From: Leptolyngbya sp. NIES-3755
GTDB taxonomy: Bacteria; Cyanobacteriota; Cyanobacteriia; Leptolyngbyales; Leptolyngbyaceae
Length of the DNA stretch: 64,000 bases
Reading direction: 5' to 3'
Assembly (NCBI GenBank): GCA_001548435.1
Contig: AP017311.1
Coordinates: 1-64,000 of the forward strand
Each line of letters starts with the position of its first letter. The first letter of the stretch is position 1. The position numbers and the translations under genes are program-made. Shown here piece after piece: positions 16,941-26,309 of the stretch. Below the pieces are notes generated by a model that saw only the letters and a program-made list of their open reading frames with translations, ran no database searches and had not been told where the DNA came from.

Positions 16941-18257
16941 TCAATGTAAGTCGCGACTGAGCAAAGCACAAAGCTGTTCAGCGAACAAATTATCTTTTTG
17001 ATAGGCTTTTGGGGTTTTGGATTGTTGAGCATCCTTCTCTAATAGAGCATCGACTTGATCGCGCAACGCTTCATCGATCGACTCGGCAAATCGGCTTAAC
17101 CGTTCCGGGTCGGTGAAATTTTGCGCGATCGCTGAGATATCGTGTTTCAGTTGGGTCAGGATATGCAACCCCACATCAGCCCGTAACGTTTTTAGTTTCA
17201 ATAATCGCGCAACATTGTCTTGGCGCTTGAGATCGAGTTGTTCCGCAATTTGCGTCATCGTGATCCGCTGGCAGTAAAGCAAATGAAGTGCAACCCGAAA
17301 TTGATTCGCTTTTTGATCTTTCAAACGGCTCGTATAATCGCGAATCACAGCCTCTAGAGCTGCATTCAATGCTTGAATGAATTGAGCGCGGTAGTAATAC
17401 AAAAATTCTTCTGCTGGATCTGATTCGCTTCTAGGAGTTGTAAGCTGTTCTGCTTGACTGGGTTTCTCGTCGATCGATTCTGTCTCGTAGCGATTGAGAC
17501 GATGCTGGCGGAGACATTGCGCGATCGCAAGTAATTGTTTTAGCACTTGAGTTGAAGAAATCGGTTGATTCAGCGTTGTTTGCAACTGATCCGCCATTCG
17601 CTTTAATTGTTCGGGTGTTGGTTCTTTACACCGTCCTTGGCTACCTTCAGAAATACGATCGCTTAAATAAACCGCATGATAGCTTTCTAAATAAAGAATT
17701 GCAGTTTGAATTGCATCAGCCGACCAGTAAAATCGATCGCTCAATATTTGTCCTAAACGCTTGGTCGTCGTACTGTTGAGAATCGCCCAATCGCTTTTTA
17801 AGTAGAGTCCTTGCTGTTTTAGAAACTGATTGAGTTCCGAGTGCTGTCTTACCAATCGAGTCGCCCAAGTGTTGAGAGATGCGATCGCTGGATTGTAGCT
17901 GACTAGAATCTTTTGAGATAACGGATGATATTGACGATTTAGCGTTCCATCGTCATCGAGAACATAGCAAAGAACATCAAACTGATTGAATTGATAATAG
18001 TCTCCGAACTGACGGGCGATCGAGCTTGCTTCTTCTAAGGTGCAGTGGGAAATGAAGCAGCGAAGACACAACTCCGCCTCAGTTGAACCCGCTTGGTAGT
18101 CGCGAACGAGCAATTGCTGTAATTGATTTGATTCCGTGATTTCAGCATAGTTTTGCTCGATGTAGTGATGTGCGATCGCGCATTTTTCCGTCCGATATCC
18201 CCCCGCTGGCTTAATCCGAACTAAAGTCCAGTACTTCCCTATCTCACTCATCGCCAC
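16941..18257 (-). CDS. Protein with sigma-70-like helix-turn-helix region
   Basis: A 438-residue soluble protein, first gene of the minus-strand CHAT-CHASE2 operon. The N-terminal third contains a Cys/His-rich stretch (AELCLRCFISHCTLEEA). At about residues 310-365 an HTH resembling sigma region 4 is seen: ANQFRVALHLLYCQRITMTQ, then IAEQLDLKRQDNVARLLKLK. A helical tail follows. No clear region 2 is visible, so it may be a divergent sigma factor or a DNA-binding regulator rather than a classical sigma factor. Its position next to two CHAT proteins suggests control by proteolysis, but that is inference. The gene is divergent from the TPR-CHAT gene across 181 bases. Confidence 0.6.
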   Translation of the reverse strand: MAMSEIGKYWTLVRIKPAGGYRTEKCAIAHHYIEQNYAEITESNQLQQLLVRDYQAGSTEAELCLRCFISHCTLEEASSIARQFGDYYQFNQFDVLCYVLDDDGTLNRQYHPLSQKILVSYNPAIASLNTWATRLVRQHSELNQFLKQQGLYLKSDWAILNSTTTKRLGQILSDRFYWSADAIQTAILYLESYHAVYLSDRISEGSQGRCKEPTPEQLKRMADQLQTTLNQPISSTQVLKQLLAIAQCLRQHRLNRYETESIDEKPSQAEQLTTPRSESDPAEEFLYYYRAQFIQALNAALEAVIRDYTSRLKDQKANQFRVALHLLYCQRITMTQIAEQLDLKRQDNVARLLKLKTLRADVGLHILTQLKHDISAIAQNFTDPERLSRFAESIDEALRDQVDALLEKDAQQSKTPKAYQKDNLFAEQLCALLSRDLH

Positions 18258-18438
18258 CTCAGTTCCTGCTAGTCAGAGAAAAATGGTTTTATCTTTCCCC
18301 GAAGAAGTTATGACATATCGAAGGGATTCTCGGCAAATTTTCCGAATTCCGTAAATTCAGCGAGAAGAATAAAAAATAAGATACCGCGAATAAGTTTTCT
18401 TCTAAGATGAACTCCGGACGATCGAGGACGAACCGATA
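18258..18438. promoter_or_regulatory. Divergent promoter region of the CHAT locus
   Basis: 181 bases between two divergently transcribed CHAT-linked operons. The sequence is AT-rich around 18365-18405. A GAAGTTATGACA string at about 18304 only loosely resembles the TTGCATAACC motif and was not counted as a site. No operator palindrome was recognised. Confidence 0.4.
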
Positions 18439-21183
18439 ATGCAGCGCTTTCTCAATCTTTTAGCGATCGCAACCCTCTTTATGGGCACCAATGCGCCCTT
18501 AGTGCTGGCTCAAACCGTTGCTCAAACACAACAAATCGATCGCAAATTAGAAGCAGATCGCTTATCAAAACAAGGTCAACAGTACTATGAAACTGAGCAG
18601 CACGAAGCCGCGATCGCATCTTGGGAAGCAGCCCTAAAAATCTATCGGGAAATTGGCGATCGACAAGAAGAAGCAACCGTCTTGAATGATCAAGGACGCT
18701 CTTACACGCTCCTATCTCGTTACGATGAAGGAATTCGTGCGTTTGATCAAGCACTCTCGATTTTCCAGCAACTCCAGCGGCGCAAGGATGCAAGTGTTGT
18801 TCTAATGAATCGCGGCAGTGCCTACTCTGCGTTGTCTCGCCACGAAGATGCACTGCGGTCTTATGATGAAGCTCTATCGATCGTCCGTGAAATCAACGAT
18901 CGTAATCGTGAAGCAAGAATCCTGATGAATCGCAGCATCACGTATGCTTACCTTTCCCGCAACGAGGACGCGATCGCGGGTTTCGATGCTGCTTTAATAA
19001 TTTTCCAAGCCGCAAATGACCGAAACAGTATTGCTGCCGCACTCATGAATCGAGGCATTGTCTATGGTTCCATCTCTCGTTACGACGATGCGATCGCAGC
19101 TTTCAATCAAGCCTTACCCATCTTTCGAGAACTCAAAAATCGTCGTGGTGAAGCCTCCGCACTCTCCAGCCTTGGAGATACTTATCGATTTCTTTCCCGC
19201 TTCGAGGAAGCCCTAACCGCATTCGATCAAGCTTTACCGATCTTGAGAGCAATCAAAGACCAAAACGGGGAAGCAGCCGTTTTGATGAATCGGGGAGTCG
19301 TTTACGATTTGCTCGATCGCAATGATGAAGCGATCGCCGCTTACACCGAAGCTTTATCGATTTTTCGATCGATTAAAAATGCTCAAGGGGAAGCAGAAGC
19401 ACTGAGTAACTTAGGAATTATCTATGGCGCGCTCTCTCGGCATTCTGATTCAATTCAGGCACATACACAAGCCCTCTCAATCTACCGAGCTATCAGAAGC
19501 CGCGACGGGGAAGGATTAGCATTGATGAATCGCGGAATTGCTTATGCTATGATTTCGCGCTATGAGGATGCAATTCAAGCGTATACAGAGGCTTTACCCC
19601 TTTACCGAGCCGTCAACAACCGGAATGGAGAGGCTCAAGTTCTATTGAATCAAGGAAATGCTTATCAATCCTTGCGGCGCTACGAAGATGCCATCCGCTT
19701 CTACAATCAAGCACTACCGATTTATCGGGCGGTCAAAGATAGAGATGGAGAAGCACGAGCCTTGTACAATTTGGGTGCGACTTATTTCGAGACAAGTCGA
19801 TTTGCTCCAGCAGAACAATCCCTGAAAAGCGCGATCGCAGTGTTTGAATCGATCCGGCTCGATCGACTCTCCGAAGCGAATAAGATCTCATTTTTTGAAA
19901 CTCAAGCAGTGAGCTATCGCATCTTACAAGAGGTGATGATTGCACAGAAAAAATATGAGGCAGCACTGACGATTTCAGAATGGGGGCGAACCAAAGCTTT
20001 AGTAGAACGATTAAGTCAACAGTTACAGCCGACTGTTTCACCGTCTCAAGCAGCACCGGATATCAATCAGCTTCGACAAATTGCGAAATTTCAGAATGCC
20101 ACGCTGGTTGAATACTCACTTAATGAACGCAAGCAAGAACTCTACATCTGGGTTATTCAATCCACTGGAGCGATCGACTTTCGACAAGTAAAGTTAACAG
20201 ATGTTTTACCCAAACAATGTGCTTCGATCACACAGTTAATTGGGAATGGTCGTTACTCGATCGGGGTTCGGAGTGCCCAATCTGATTGGTTGATTGTGGA
20301 AGACACAGCCCAAAAGAATCCCTGTGCCCAGTCTGAGCGAGATGCTAATTTTAGAACGCTGCATCGATTATTAATCGAACCGATTGCCTCTCTACTTCCG
20401 ACTGATCCAAATCAGCACATTGTTTTTATCCCGGATGGAACACTCTTCCTCGTTCCTTTTCCTGCTCTCAAAGCTGCAAACGGTCAATTCTTAATCGAGC
20501 AACATACGATTCGGACTGCTTCTTCGATTCAACTGCTAGATAAAACTCGTGCGCTCCGTTCCCGTCCAAAAGGAAATAATGCGCTGATTATCGGTAATCC
20601 ATTGATGCCGATTGATCCGAATTCTCCACAAGCGAAACGGCTAACGAATCTACCGAATGCAGAACAGGAAGCTAGAGCGATCGCGCCTTTATTCAACACA
20701 CAAGCAATCACAGGTAAAGCAGGCACAAAAGAAACAATCCTTCAGCAAATCTCTGATGCCAGAATCATTCATTTCGCAACACATGGATCGTTTTCCGATC
20801 GTAATGGTTTCAAAAGCTGGTTGGCGCTTGCTCCTTCTGAAAAAGATAGTGGCATCTTAACGGCTGAAGAAGTTGCACAACTGAAGTTAAACGCGGATTT
20901 AGTGGTCTTAAGTGCTTGTGATACTGGACGTGGACGAGTGACGGGCGATGGTGTTGTCGGATTATCTCGATCGTTTATTGCCGCAGGAGTTCCGAGCGTG
21001 ATTGTTTCGCTCTGGGCTGTTCCTGATGCTCCTACCGCAGAACTGATGCAGCAATTCTATCAGCAATTAAAACGCAATCCTGATAAAGCTCAAGCTCTCA
21101 GACAAGCAATGTTAACCACGCTGAAAACACATCCGAACCCGAAGGATTGGGCAGCCTTCACACTGATTGGAGAAGCACGATGA
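18439..21183 (+). CDS. Exported TPR-CHAT protease-like protein
   Basis: This 914-residue protein has a signal-like N-terminus (hydrophobic region about 7-24, ending LVLAQTVAQ), about eleven TPR units of 40 residues (about 45-480; typical unit ALMNRGIAYAMISRYEDAI), and a C-terminal CHAT domain (about 590-910). The catalytic histidine is His782 in HFATHGS and the cysteine is Cys827 in LSACDTG; LFLVPFPAL and VPSVIVSLWAV are also family landmarks. CHAT domains are caspase-fold peptidases, often triggered by partners bound to their TPR region. The stop overlaps the start of the caspase-like gene (ATGA). The gene is divergent from the sigma-like/DUF1822/CHAT-CHASE2 operon, so two CHAT proteins share one locus. 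Confidence 0.9.
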   Translation: MQRFLNLLAIATLFMGTNAPLVLAQTVAQTQQIDRKLEADRLSKQGQQYYETEQHEAAIASWEAALKIYREIGDRQEEATVLNDQGRSYTLLSRYDEGIRAFDQALSIFQQLQRRKDASVVLMNRGSAYSALSRHEDALRSYDEALSIVREINDRNREARILMNRSITYAYLSRNEDAIAGFDAALIIFQAANDRNSIAAALMNRGIVYGSISRYDDAIAAFNQALPIFRELKNRRGEASALSSLGDTYRFLSRFEEALTAFDQALPILRAIKDQNGEAAVLMNRGVVYDLLDRNDEAIAAYTEALSIFRSIKNAQGEAEALSNLGIIYGALSRHSDSIQAHTQALSIYRAIRSRDGEGLALMNRGIAYAMISRYEDAIQAYTEALPLYRAVNNRNGEAQVLLNQGNAYQSLRRYEDAIRFYNQALPIYRAVKDRDGEARALYNLGATYFETSRFAPAEQSLKSAIAVFESIRLDRLSEANKISFFETQAVSYRILQEVMIAQKKYEAALTISEWGRTKALVERLSQQLQPTVSPSQAAPDINQLRQIAKFQNATLVEYSLNERKQELYIWVIQSTGAIDFRQVKLTDVLPKQCASITQLIGNGRYSIGVRSAQSDWLIVEDTAQKNPCAQSERDANFRTLHRLLIEPIASLLPTDPNQHIVFIPDGTLFLVPFPALKAANGQFLIEQHTIRTASSIQLLDKTRALRSRPKGNNALIIGNPLMPIDPNSPQAKRLTNLPNAEQEARAIAPLFNTQAITGKAGTKETILQQISDARIIHFATHGSFSDRNGFKSWLALAPSEKDSGILTAEEVAQLKLNADLVVLSACDTGRGRVTGDGVVGLSRSFIAAGVPSVIVSLWAVPDAPTAELMQQFYQQLKRNPDKAQALRQAMLTTLKTHPNPKDWAAFTLIGEAR

Positions 21184-23231
21184 AACGTCGGTATTTTCTT
21201 CAAACGACAGCTTTGAGTGCGATTTATCTCGCTCAAGCGGAGCGGTATCGTCGGGTACTCGCTCGATCGAGTCCACGCAAACTTGCATTATTAGTGGGCA
21301 TCAATCATTATTTGGAAACTCGCGACCGCGCTCTTTCCCCATTAAACGGCTGTCAAACTGATGTCGAACTCCAACGCGAGCTTTTGATTCATCGCTTTGG
21401 CTTCAAACCCTCAGACATCAAAATTTTGCTCAATCAAGATGCAACTCGAAGCAACATCCTACAAACCTTCGAGACGCATCTGATTCAACAAGCGAACTCA
21501 GACGATATTGTTGTCTTTCACTTCTCAGGACATGGCTCACGAGTGTTTGATTCTGAAGCAATCACCTCAGATCAAACAAATACTGCTTTCGTTCCTGCTG
21601 ATTCAAATCATCTTAATCCCGATCGAAGTGTAAATGACATCATGGGCAAGACCTTATTTCTATTGATGTCAGCCCTGAAAACCGACAATGTGACCGCTGT
21701 TTTTGATTGTTGTTACTCAGGTGGTGGAACTCGCGGTAGTGAAAGAGTTCGAGCCGATGCAAACAATATGCTCCATCCACCGAGCAAAGCAGAGATTAAC
21801 TATCAGAAAGATTGGATGCGAAAGCTAGGATTAACGCCTGAACAGTTACGCGATCGCAGAAAGCAAGGCGCAAGAGGTGTAATTCTTGCGGCAGCTACAG
21901 CAAACCAACTTGCAAAAGAAAATGATTTTGCTGATGTGTCTTCAGGCTTATTTACTTATTTCCTCACTCAATACCTTTGGGAGTCAGCGGAAAGTTTAAC
22001 GGATGCCGAAGCAATGATTAAACGATCGCTGTTCACCGCTACAGGCTTTCAAGAACCTGTTTTTGATGTTAGACCCGAACTCATGACAAAGCCAATCTAC
22101 TTCATGCCTCCGATTCACCGATCGGCTCAAGCTGTGGTGCAATCGATTCGGCAAGATCAAGCTATTCTTTGGTTAGGAGGATTAGATAAGAGAACATTGG
22201 AATCGTTTGGAACGGGATCAACATTCTCAACGTTAGAGGGAACAGAAACAGTCACGATCGTTAAGCGAAAAGGACTAACCGCGATCGCAAAAAGTTCTAG
22301 CAAACTTCGATCAGGAACATTGCTGAAAGAATCTTCGCGAGTCATTCCAAGAACAATCAAACTCCGGATTGGTTTAGATTCATCTCTTGCTGGTCAAGCA
22401 CCGAAGATCGAGAGCGATCGCATCGAATTCATTCTGGCTCAAAACGGTTCTTATCCTCAATTCGTTCACTATATTCTCAGTCGTGTGACTTCTGGATCGC
22501 TGTCAGCCCCTTTGAACAGCATTGCACTCTTCTCACCAAGCTTAGAAATGCTGCCTGATTCATTTGAGCAAGCAGAAGAATCGCTTTCAGATGCGATCGC
22601 ACGTCTCACCCCAAGATTTCAGGGACTTTTCGCCGCTCATCTCATTCGTCAAACCCTCAACCCGACTGCTTCTCAGCTAAACATTGAAGTTCTGCTACAT
22701 CGCCAAGATCAACCAAATCAAATCATTGCTCAATCCAGTACTGCTCGAATTTCAAACATTCATAATCAGCCGATCCCAGTTAAAACGCCCTGCCAATTTC
22801 AGATTAAAAATCACGATCGTTCACCGCTTTATCTACTCATTGCCTTAATCAGTTCGAATGGGCGTTTTTCGATTGTTTTTCCGAACGACTATATTAGCGG
22901 CGATTTAAGCGGTGAAGTCTCTGCAAAAGCAACTCGATTCGTTCCTGATCCCGTTCAAGGTGAAACATTCAAAATTGCACCCCCTTTAGTTGGACGAGGT
23001 GAAGCGTTAATTGTTGCAAGTCGTAATCCCCTCACGAGAACTTATAAACAACTCAGAACACTCACCGAGGAATCCGATCGAATGCCGATCGTGATCGCAA
23101 CTCAGCGTGGAATTGATGCGATCGAGAATCTTCTCTCTGATCTCGATCGTCAATCCGATCATTCTGCTTACAAGATTAGCACTGAAGATGTTGCGACCCT
23201 TTTTCTAGCATTCCAAATTATTACTGCATAA
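21180..23231 (+). CDS. Caspase family protein (metacaspase-like, peptidase C14)
   Basis: I set the start at the ATG of 21180, inside the TPR-CHAT stop (ATGA); a longer reading from 21147 would add eleven residues. The 683-residue protein opens with KRRYFLQTTALSA, resembling a Tat-type or simple signal. The p20 caspase domain follows at about 35-270. The catalytic pair is His118 in FHFSGHGSR and Cys178 in AVFDCCYSGG, and LALLVGINHY marks the first strand. The C-terminal 400 residues carry no recognised domain but contain LYLLIALISSNGRFSIVFPN, typical of a DUF4384-like region found after cyanobacterial caspases. Metacaspases usually cut after Arg or Lys. Coupling to the TPR-CHAT gene suggests the two work together. 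Confidence 0.9.
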   Translation: MKRRYFLQTTALSAIYLAQAERYRRVLARSSPRKLALLVGINHYLETRDRALSPLNGCQTDVELQRELLIHRFGFKPSDIKILLNQDATRSNILQTFETHLIQQANSDDIVVFHFSGHGSRVFDSEAITSDQTNTAFVPADSNHLNPDRSVNDIMGKTLFLLMSALKTDNVTAVFDCCYSGGGTRGSERVRADANNMLHPPSKAEINYQKDWMRKLGLTPEQLRDRRKQGARGVILAAATANQLAKENDFADVSSGLFTYFLTQYLWESAESLTDAEAMIKRSLFTATGFQEPVFDVRPELMTKPIYFMPPIHRSAQAVVQSIRQDQAILWLGGLDKRTLESFGTGSTFSTLEGTETVTIVKRKGLTAIAKSSSKLRSGTLLKESSRVIPRTIKLRIGLDSSLAGQAPKIESDRIEFILAQNGSYPQFVHYILSRVTSGSLSAPLNSIALFSPSLEMLPDSFEQAEESLSDAIARLTPRFQGLFAAHLIRQTLNPTASQLNIEVLLHRQDQPNQIIAQSSTARISNIHNQPIPVKTPCQFQIKNHDRSPLYLLIALISSNGRFSIVFPNDYISGDLSGEVSAKATRFVPDPVQGETFKIAPPLVGRGEALIVASRNPLTRTYKQLRTLTEESDRMPIVIATQRGIDAIENLLSDLDRQSDHSAYKISTEDVATLFLAFQIITA

Positions 23232-23249
23232 CCTATTAAGAACCAAACC
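23224..23249 (+). promoter_or_regulatory. Candidate regulatory site, short-spacer form
   Basis: CTGCATAACC, 12 bases, AACC, 37 bases upstream of the lipoprotein start at 23286. The first half overlaps the stop codon of the caspase gene, so chance is a stronger alternative than for the other sites. Confidence 0.35.
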
Positions 23250-23285
23250 CTAAAAACGATGACCGCTCGATCTAAACTCACAATC

Positions 23286-23984
23286 ATGAATTCTTACAAA
23301 TTAATATCGATCGCTCTCATTGGACTGATTCAAGCTTGTAATGTCAGCACTCCTTCCTCAGTTACAACACAATCTAGCGCTGCACCCATTACCAAAACTG
23401 CAACTGTTCCTCAATCTAATCAGCCGACCTCTGAAGCTCAAACTGCAAAACGCCCGAATCTACCTGCTTTCTGCAATCGGTCTGAATACAAGCTCTTTTT
23501 CGAGAAGTTTGTTTTAGGCAAAGACGAACAAGGCAATGATCTTCGAGCGATCTATACTGCCGATCGCATTGAGGTTCGAGACTATGACAATCCTGCTCAG
23601 GTGCTAGAAGTTCTGCGTCGTCAAGACGATGAATTTAGCATTGACTTAATCGACACTCGCTGGGTTCAACTTGTGCCATCGAGTGTAGACGATAGCCCCT
23701 ACACAAGACTCAAAGTTGATATCGAGCAGACCAGTGCAGACACATTTCGCGTCAACTACATCAAAGCACAATACAAATACACTGGAGATATCACCGGAAC
23801 CGAATCCGAAGAGATCATCCAAACCTACGGAAATCCAAGTGCTTACATTTTTCAGCACCAAAACGGCTGTTGGACATTGACTCAAAAATTGCAATCCACA
23901 AGGAACGTAACTTCAGCATCTCCAACGAATCCAGACACCTTGGGGCTAAATCAAACTGCATTGACGAGGTATTTTTCACGGTAA
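23286..23984 (+). CDS. Lipoprotein, unknown function
   Basis: I chose the ATG at 23286, which places a classical lipoprotein signal first (MNSYKLISIALIGLIQAC, cysteine at residue 18). The upstream ATG at 23259 would add nine residues. The 232-residue protein has a Ser/Thr-rich linker to about residue 65, then a domain with LPAFCNRSEYKLFFEKFVLG, IYTADRIEVRDYDNP, IDTRWVQLVP and a final cysteine in QNGCWTLTQ. I recognise no named family. It follows the caspase gene by 54 bases and may belong to the same transcript or to its own promoter. Confidence 0.65.
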   Translation: MNSYKLISIALIGLIQACNVSTPSSVTTQSSAAPITKTATVPQSNQPTSEAQTAKRPNLPAFCNRSEYKLFFEKFVLGKDEQGNDLRAIYTADRIEVRDYDNPAQVLEVLRRQDDEFSIDLIDTRWVQLVPSSVDDSPYTRLKVDIEQTSADTFRVNYIKAQYKYTGDITGTESEEIIQTYGNPSAYIFQHQNGCWTLTQKLQSTRNVTSASPTNPDTLGLNQTALTRYFSR

Positions 23985-24121
23985 CCCTTGATTAACCACT
24001 ACAGGACTTGTCCCAATGACAAGCTGCACCATCAAACCGAAGCCGCCATTGATTGTTCTGAAAGCAAACTTCATCGCAATTCCTCGATCGTCTAAATTCA
24101 TCGTAGAGCTAATTCTTGAGA

Positions 24122-24154
24122 TTGCATAACCTCCCTAGACTTGAAACTTAAACC
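24122..24154 (+). promoter_or_regulatory. Candidate regulatory site, long-spacer form
   Basis: TTGCATAACC, 19 bases, AACC (ACTTAAACC), 70 bases upstream of the start of the broken exported-protein gene. Confidence 0.6.
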
Positions 24155-24224
24155 GATACAAAGTGACCTAAGCCAAAGTTGCTTCTATTCACAACTGAGT
24201 TTCTTGCATTTCCACTAGGTATCC

Positions 24225-24979
24225 ATGAATTTTGCCAGAATTTCTTCTCTATCTACAAAACTCGCTTTGTCCGCTTTACCGATCGTTGTCACCAGTGCAA
24301 TGATTCCCCACTTACCAGCACAGGCTGAAGGAGGCTGCCCTCCGGGATTCTACCCAACTGGGGGTGGTAATGCAGGTTGGGTAGGATGCGCTCCGATTCC
24401 AGGGTATCCTTCTGGCGAAAGCACCCGTCCTTCTGAACCCACTAGACCCGCACCCACCCCACTCAAACTTCCTCCAGACCCAGCCATGATGCGCTTGCTA
24501 GACTCGCTGGTTAAACGGGCAGAATTTGAAGCAAAATACGGCAGAATTCTATTTCACGAACCCAACGTAGGAATATGGTTGATGACTTCTGAAGGGGATG
24601 GGACTGGAAAAATTGCGCCGTCTCATTCACTGAAACCCCTAAAGTATCCAACATTGTGTTGTTCTCTGGTCCGAGTCAGAAGGGCAGAGGTGCAATCCTA
24701 TTTCAAGGGACTGGAATGCCTGCAACGACTGAAATTAGAGAGATTCAACCCACTCTCACATTCAAGGGAGCTAAACCTGTACCCATCAATGCGGCACTCA
24801 TACCCTACGGCAAAAACTCTGGAATTCTGGTCTTAACTGACATGGTGGGGATGATGCGTCATGCGAATGCAGAGAATGAAGTCACACTGCAACTTGATGG
24901 CAAAGAGGTTTTTCGTGCCAGTATGACTGGATTTATGAAAGCACGAAGCGCCATGCTTAAATGTATGAAGGCTGAATAG
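24225..24979 (+). pseudogene. Exported protein gene broken by a frameshift
   Basis: The first frame (24225 to about 24597) encodes a signal peptide (about 1-34) and a CPPGFYPTGGGNAGWVGCAP module that is nearly the same as in the DUF4189 gene at 28583. After MTSEGD, near 24597, the plausible reading moves to another frame: WDWKNCAVSFTETP, then VLFSGPSQKGRGAILFQG, ending at 24979. The original frame runs on to 24836 with unlikely sequence. One inserted or lost base in the G-rich stretch around 24590-24602 explains this; a sequencing error is the simple alternative. The C-terminal part does not match the DUF4189 of the other gene, so only the N-terminal module is shared. Confidence 0.65.
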
Positions 24980-25034
24980 TTGACACCATTAGAAGCTTTA
25001 CCAATTCACATACTCAGAACTTCAACAAGCAACT

Positions 25035-25355
25035 ATGCCCAAACGTGAACCTCCAGTCATCCAGCCTCACTTGCCACGATCGTCGCGGTGGCATTACTGG
25101 GTGTTTGTTCCGCTCTGCGCCCTTGCATATACTCTGTTCTGCTTTGCTTTTATTATGTTTGCTTGGGGGATGCGCGGTGCATCAAAGCCATGGTGGTATG
25201 AGGTGTTCCATGTGCTGGCAATACCGGGTATGTGGTCTCTACCGGGTATGCCCCCTTACATCCTCTCACCATTGTGGGGTGGAATGATGGGGTTCGGACT
25301 CGTCCGGCTGACCGGGCGGATTCGGAGTCGTCATCGTTCTATTCCACCACGCTGA
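25035..25355 (+). CDS. Small membrane protein, unknown function
   Basis: A 106-residue protein with a Pro-rich cytoplasmic start, one clear transmembrane helix (about 22-45, WVFVPLCALAYTLFCFAFI), a WWYEVFHVLAIPGMW segment, a second hydrophobic segment (about 76-92, LWGGMMGFGLVRL) and a basic tail. No family is recognised. A TTGACA hexamer lies at about 24979-24984, just after the preceding gene, and could serve as a -35 element. The short repeat TACCGGGTATG occurs twice at about 25227 and 25248 and gives the IPGM/LPGM repeat. Confidence 0.55.
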   Translation: MPKREPPVIQPHLPRSSRWHYWVFVPLCALAYTLFCFAFIMFAWGMRGASKPWWYEVFHVLAIPGMWSLPGMPPYILSPLWGGMMGFGLVRLTGRIRSRHRSIPPR

Positions 25356-25459
25356 TGAACCCAACACCTGCCATCGTGTGTACCGACCAGATTGCACACT
25401 TGCGCTGCGCTTTATCTATTACCTGTGATGCTGAACATGGAGTCTCCTACTTTTCCTTG

Positions 25460-26152
25460 TTATTTTCCAGTACGGTTTGATTCAGCATCCTCTAGTTGAG
25501 TGAGCAACTCGTTCATTGCTGCTTGTCGATCGCGAGCAGGCAGAGTCGATCGATCAATCTCCTGAATCACATCAGACCACAAGCCGTAACTCGCAAACAC
25601 CTCAATCCGTCGCTGTAATCGTGCTAGAGGTTTGAGCTTGTTATCGATGCGGTTGAGTGCTGTGGTAACTTTTTGACGTTGAGCGATCGACATCACTTCA
25701 AAGTCCCAACCCACGATAGTTTCGTCTTTTTTAAGATCAGCATTCCACTTTACTAATCTCAAAAAGTAGGCTTTACCAGGTTCTAATTTAGCTGTAATTG
25801 GAATCGTTCGATTCAGTTGCGCCCGTTGGCTCCAAATCGGAGAATTTGAACTTCTTAGAAGAATCTCTACACGATCGGGAACAAAGCTCGCGTTTGGTTC
25901 ACTTTGCCAGACTAAGCTTGGTTGCAGCGCCCAAATCTGTTTTGACTGTACACCAGGGGTTAGCACTTTCCAACCGTAATACGGATCGCGACCCCCTCCT
26001 CTTTTTCGAGGAAGCGGAGAACGAGAAACAACACGCCGAAGAAAGGATTGCCAGTTTGACTGTTGTTGTGCTTGAACAGCAGGAGAATCAGCTAGCACGA
26101 TGGCTGGAGAGGCAACCAGGAAGCTCATCAGAATTAGAGTTTGTTTCATCAT
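25460..26152 (-). CDS. Exported protein, unknown function
   Basis: The 230-residue protein has a signal peptide (hydrophobic about 5-20, likely cleaved after VQAQ) and a basic, Gly-rich stretch (LPRKRGGGRDP). A beta-sandwich-like middle follows (IWALQPSLVWQSE, VEILLRSSNSPIW, LEPGKAYFLRLVKWNA), reminiscent of the DUF928-type envelope proteins of cyanobacteria, and then a helical tail with LWSDVIQEIDRSTLPARDRQ. The family assignment is tentative. No TTGCATAACC site precedes it, unlike its neighbours. Confidence 0.6.
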   Translation of the reverse strand: MMKQTLILMSFLVASPAIVLADSPAVQAQQQSNWQSFLRRVVSRSPLPRKRGGGRDPYYGWKVLTPGVQSKQIWALQPSLVWQSEPNASFVPDRVEILLRSSNSPIWSQRAQLNRTIPITAKLEPGKAYFLRLVKWNADLKKDETIVGWDFEVMSIAQRQKVTTALNRIDNKLKPLARLQRRIEVFASYGLWSDVIQEIDRSTLPARDRQAAMNELLTQLEDAESNRTGK

Positions 26153-26233
26153 TTGACTGAAGCGAGAGATACAAGATGTGCGGGTAGTAGAACTAGGAAC
26201 AGCATTTGAGACGAAAGGTAGCGTTTCATGTGA

Positions 26234-26259
26234 ATGCCCAGATCCGGAGAACTGGGCAT
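26234..26259. terminator. Short inverted repeat, possible terminator
   Basis: ATGCCCAG at 26234-26241 pairs with CTGGGCAT at 26252-26259 around a 10-base loop. It lies after the stop of the minus-strand gene ending at 26310 and before the next minus-strand start. No clear U tract follows on the minus strand, so the role is uncertain. Confidence 0.35.
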
Positions 26260-26309
26260 CATTTTCTCATGGAGGTGAGTCCTAGATGGAGCCGAAGTCT
26301 GTCAAACTT

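Noticed and set aside
16941-18257. Naming the HTH protein a classical sigma factor
   Set aside because: Only a region-4-like HTH is visible; no region 2 was found.
18300-18315. GAAGTTATGACA near the CHAT locus as a further copy of the shared motif
   Set aside because: It departs from GGTTATGCA at several positions and lacks the second half.
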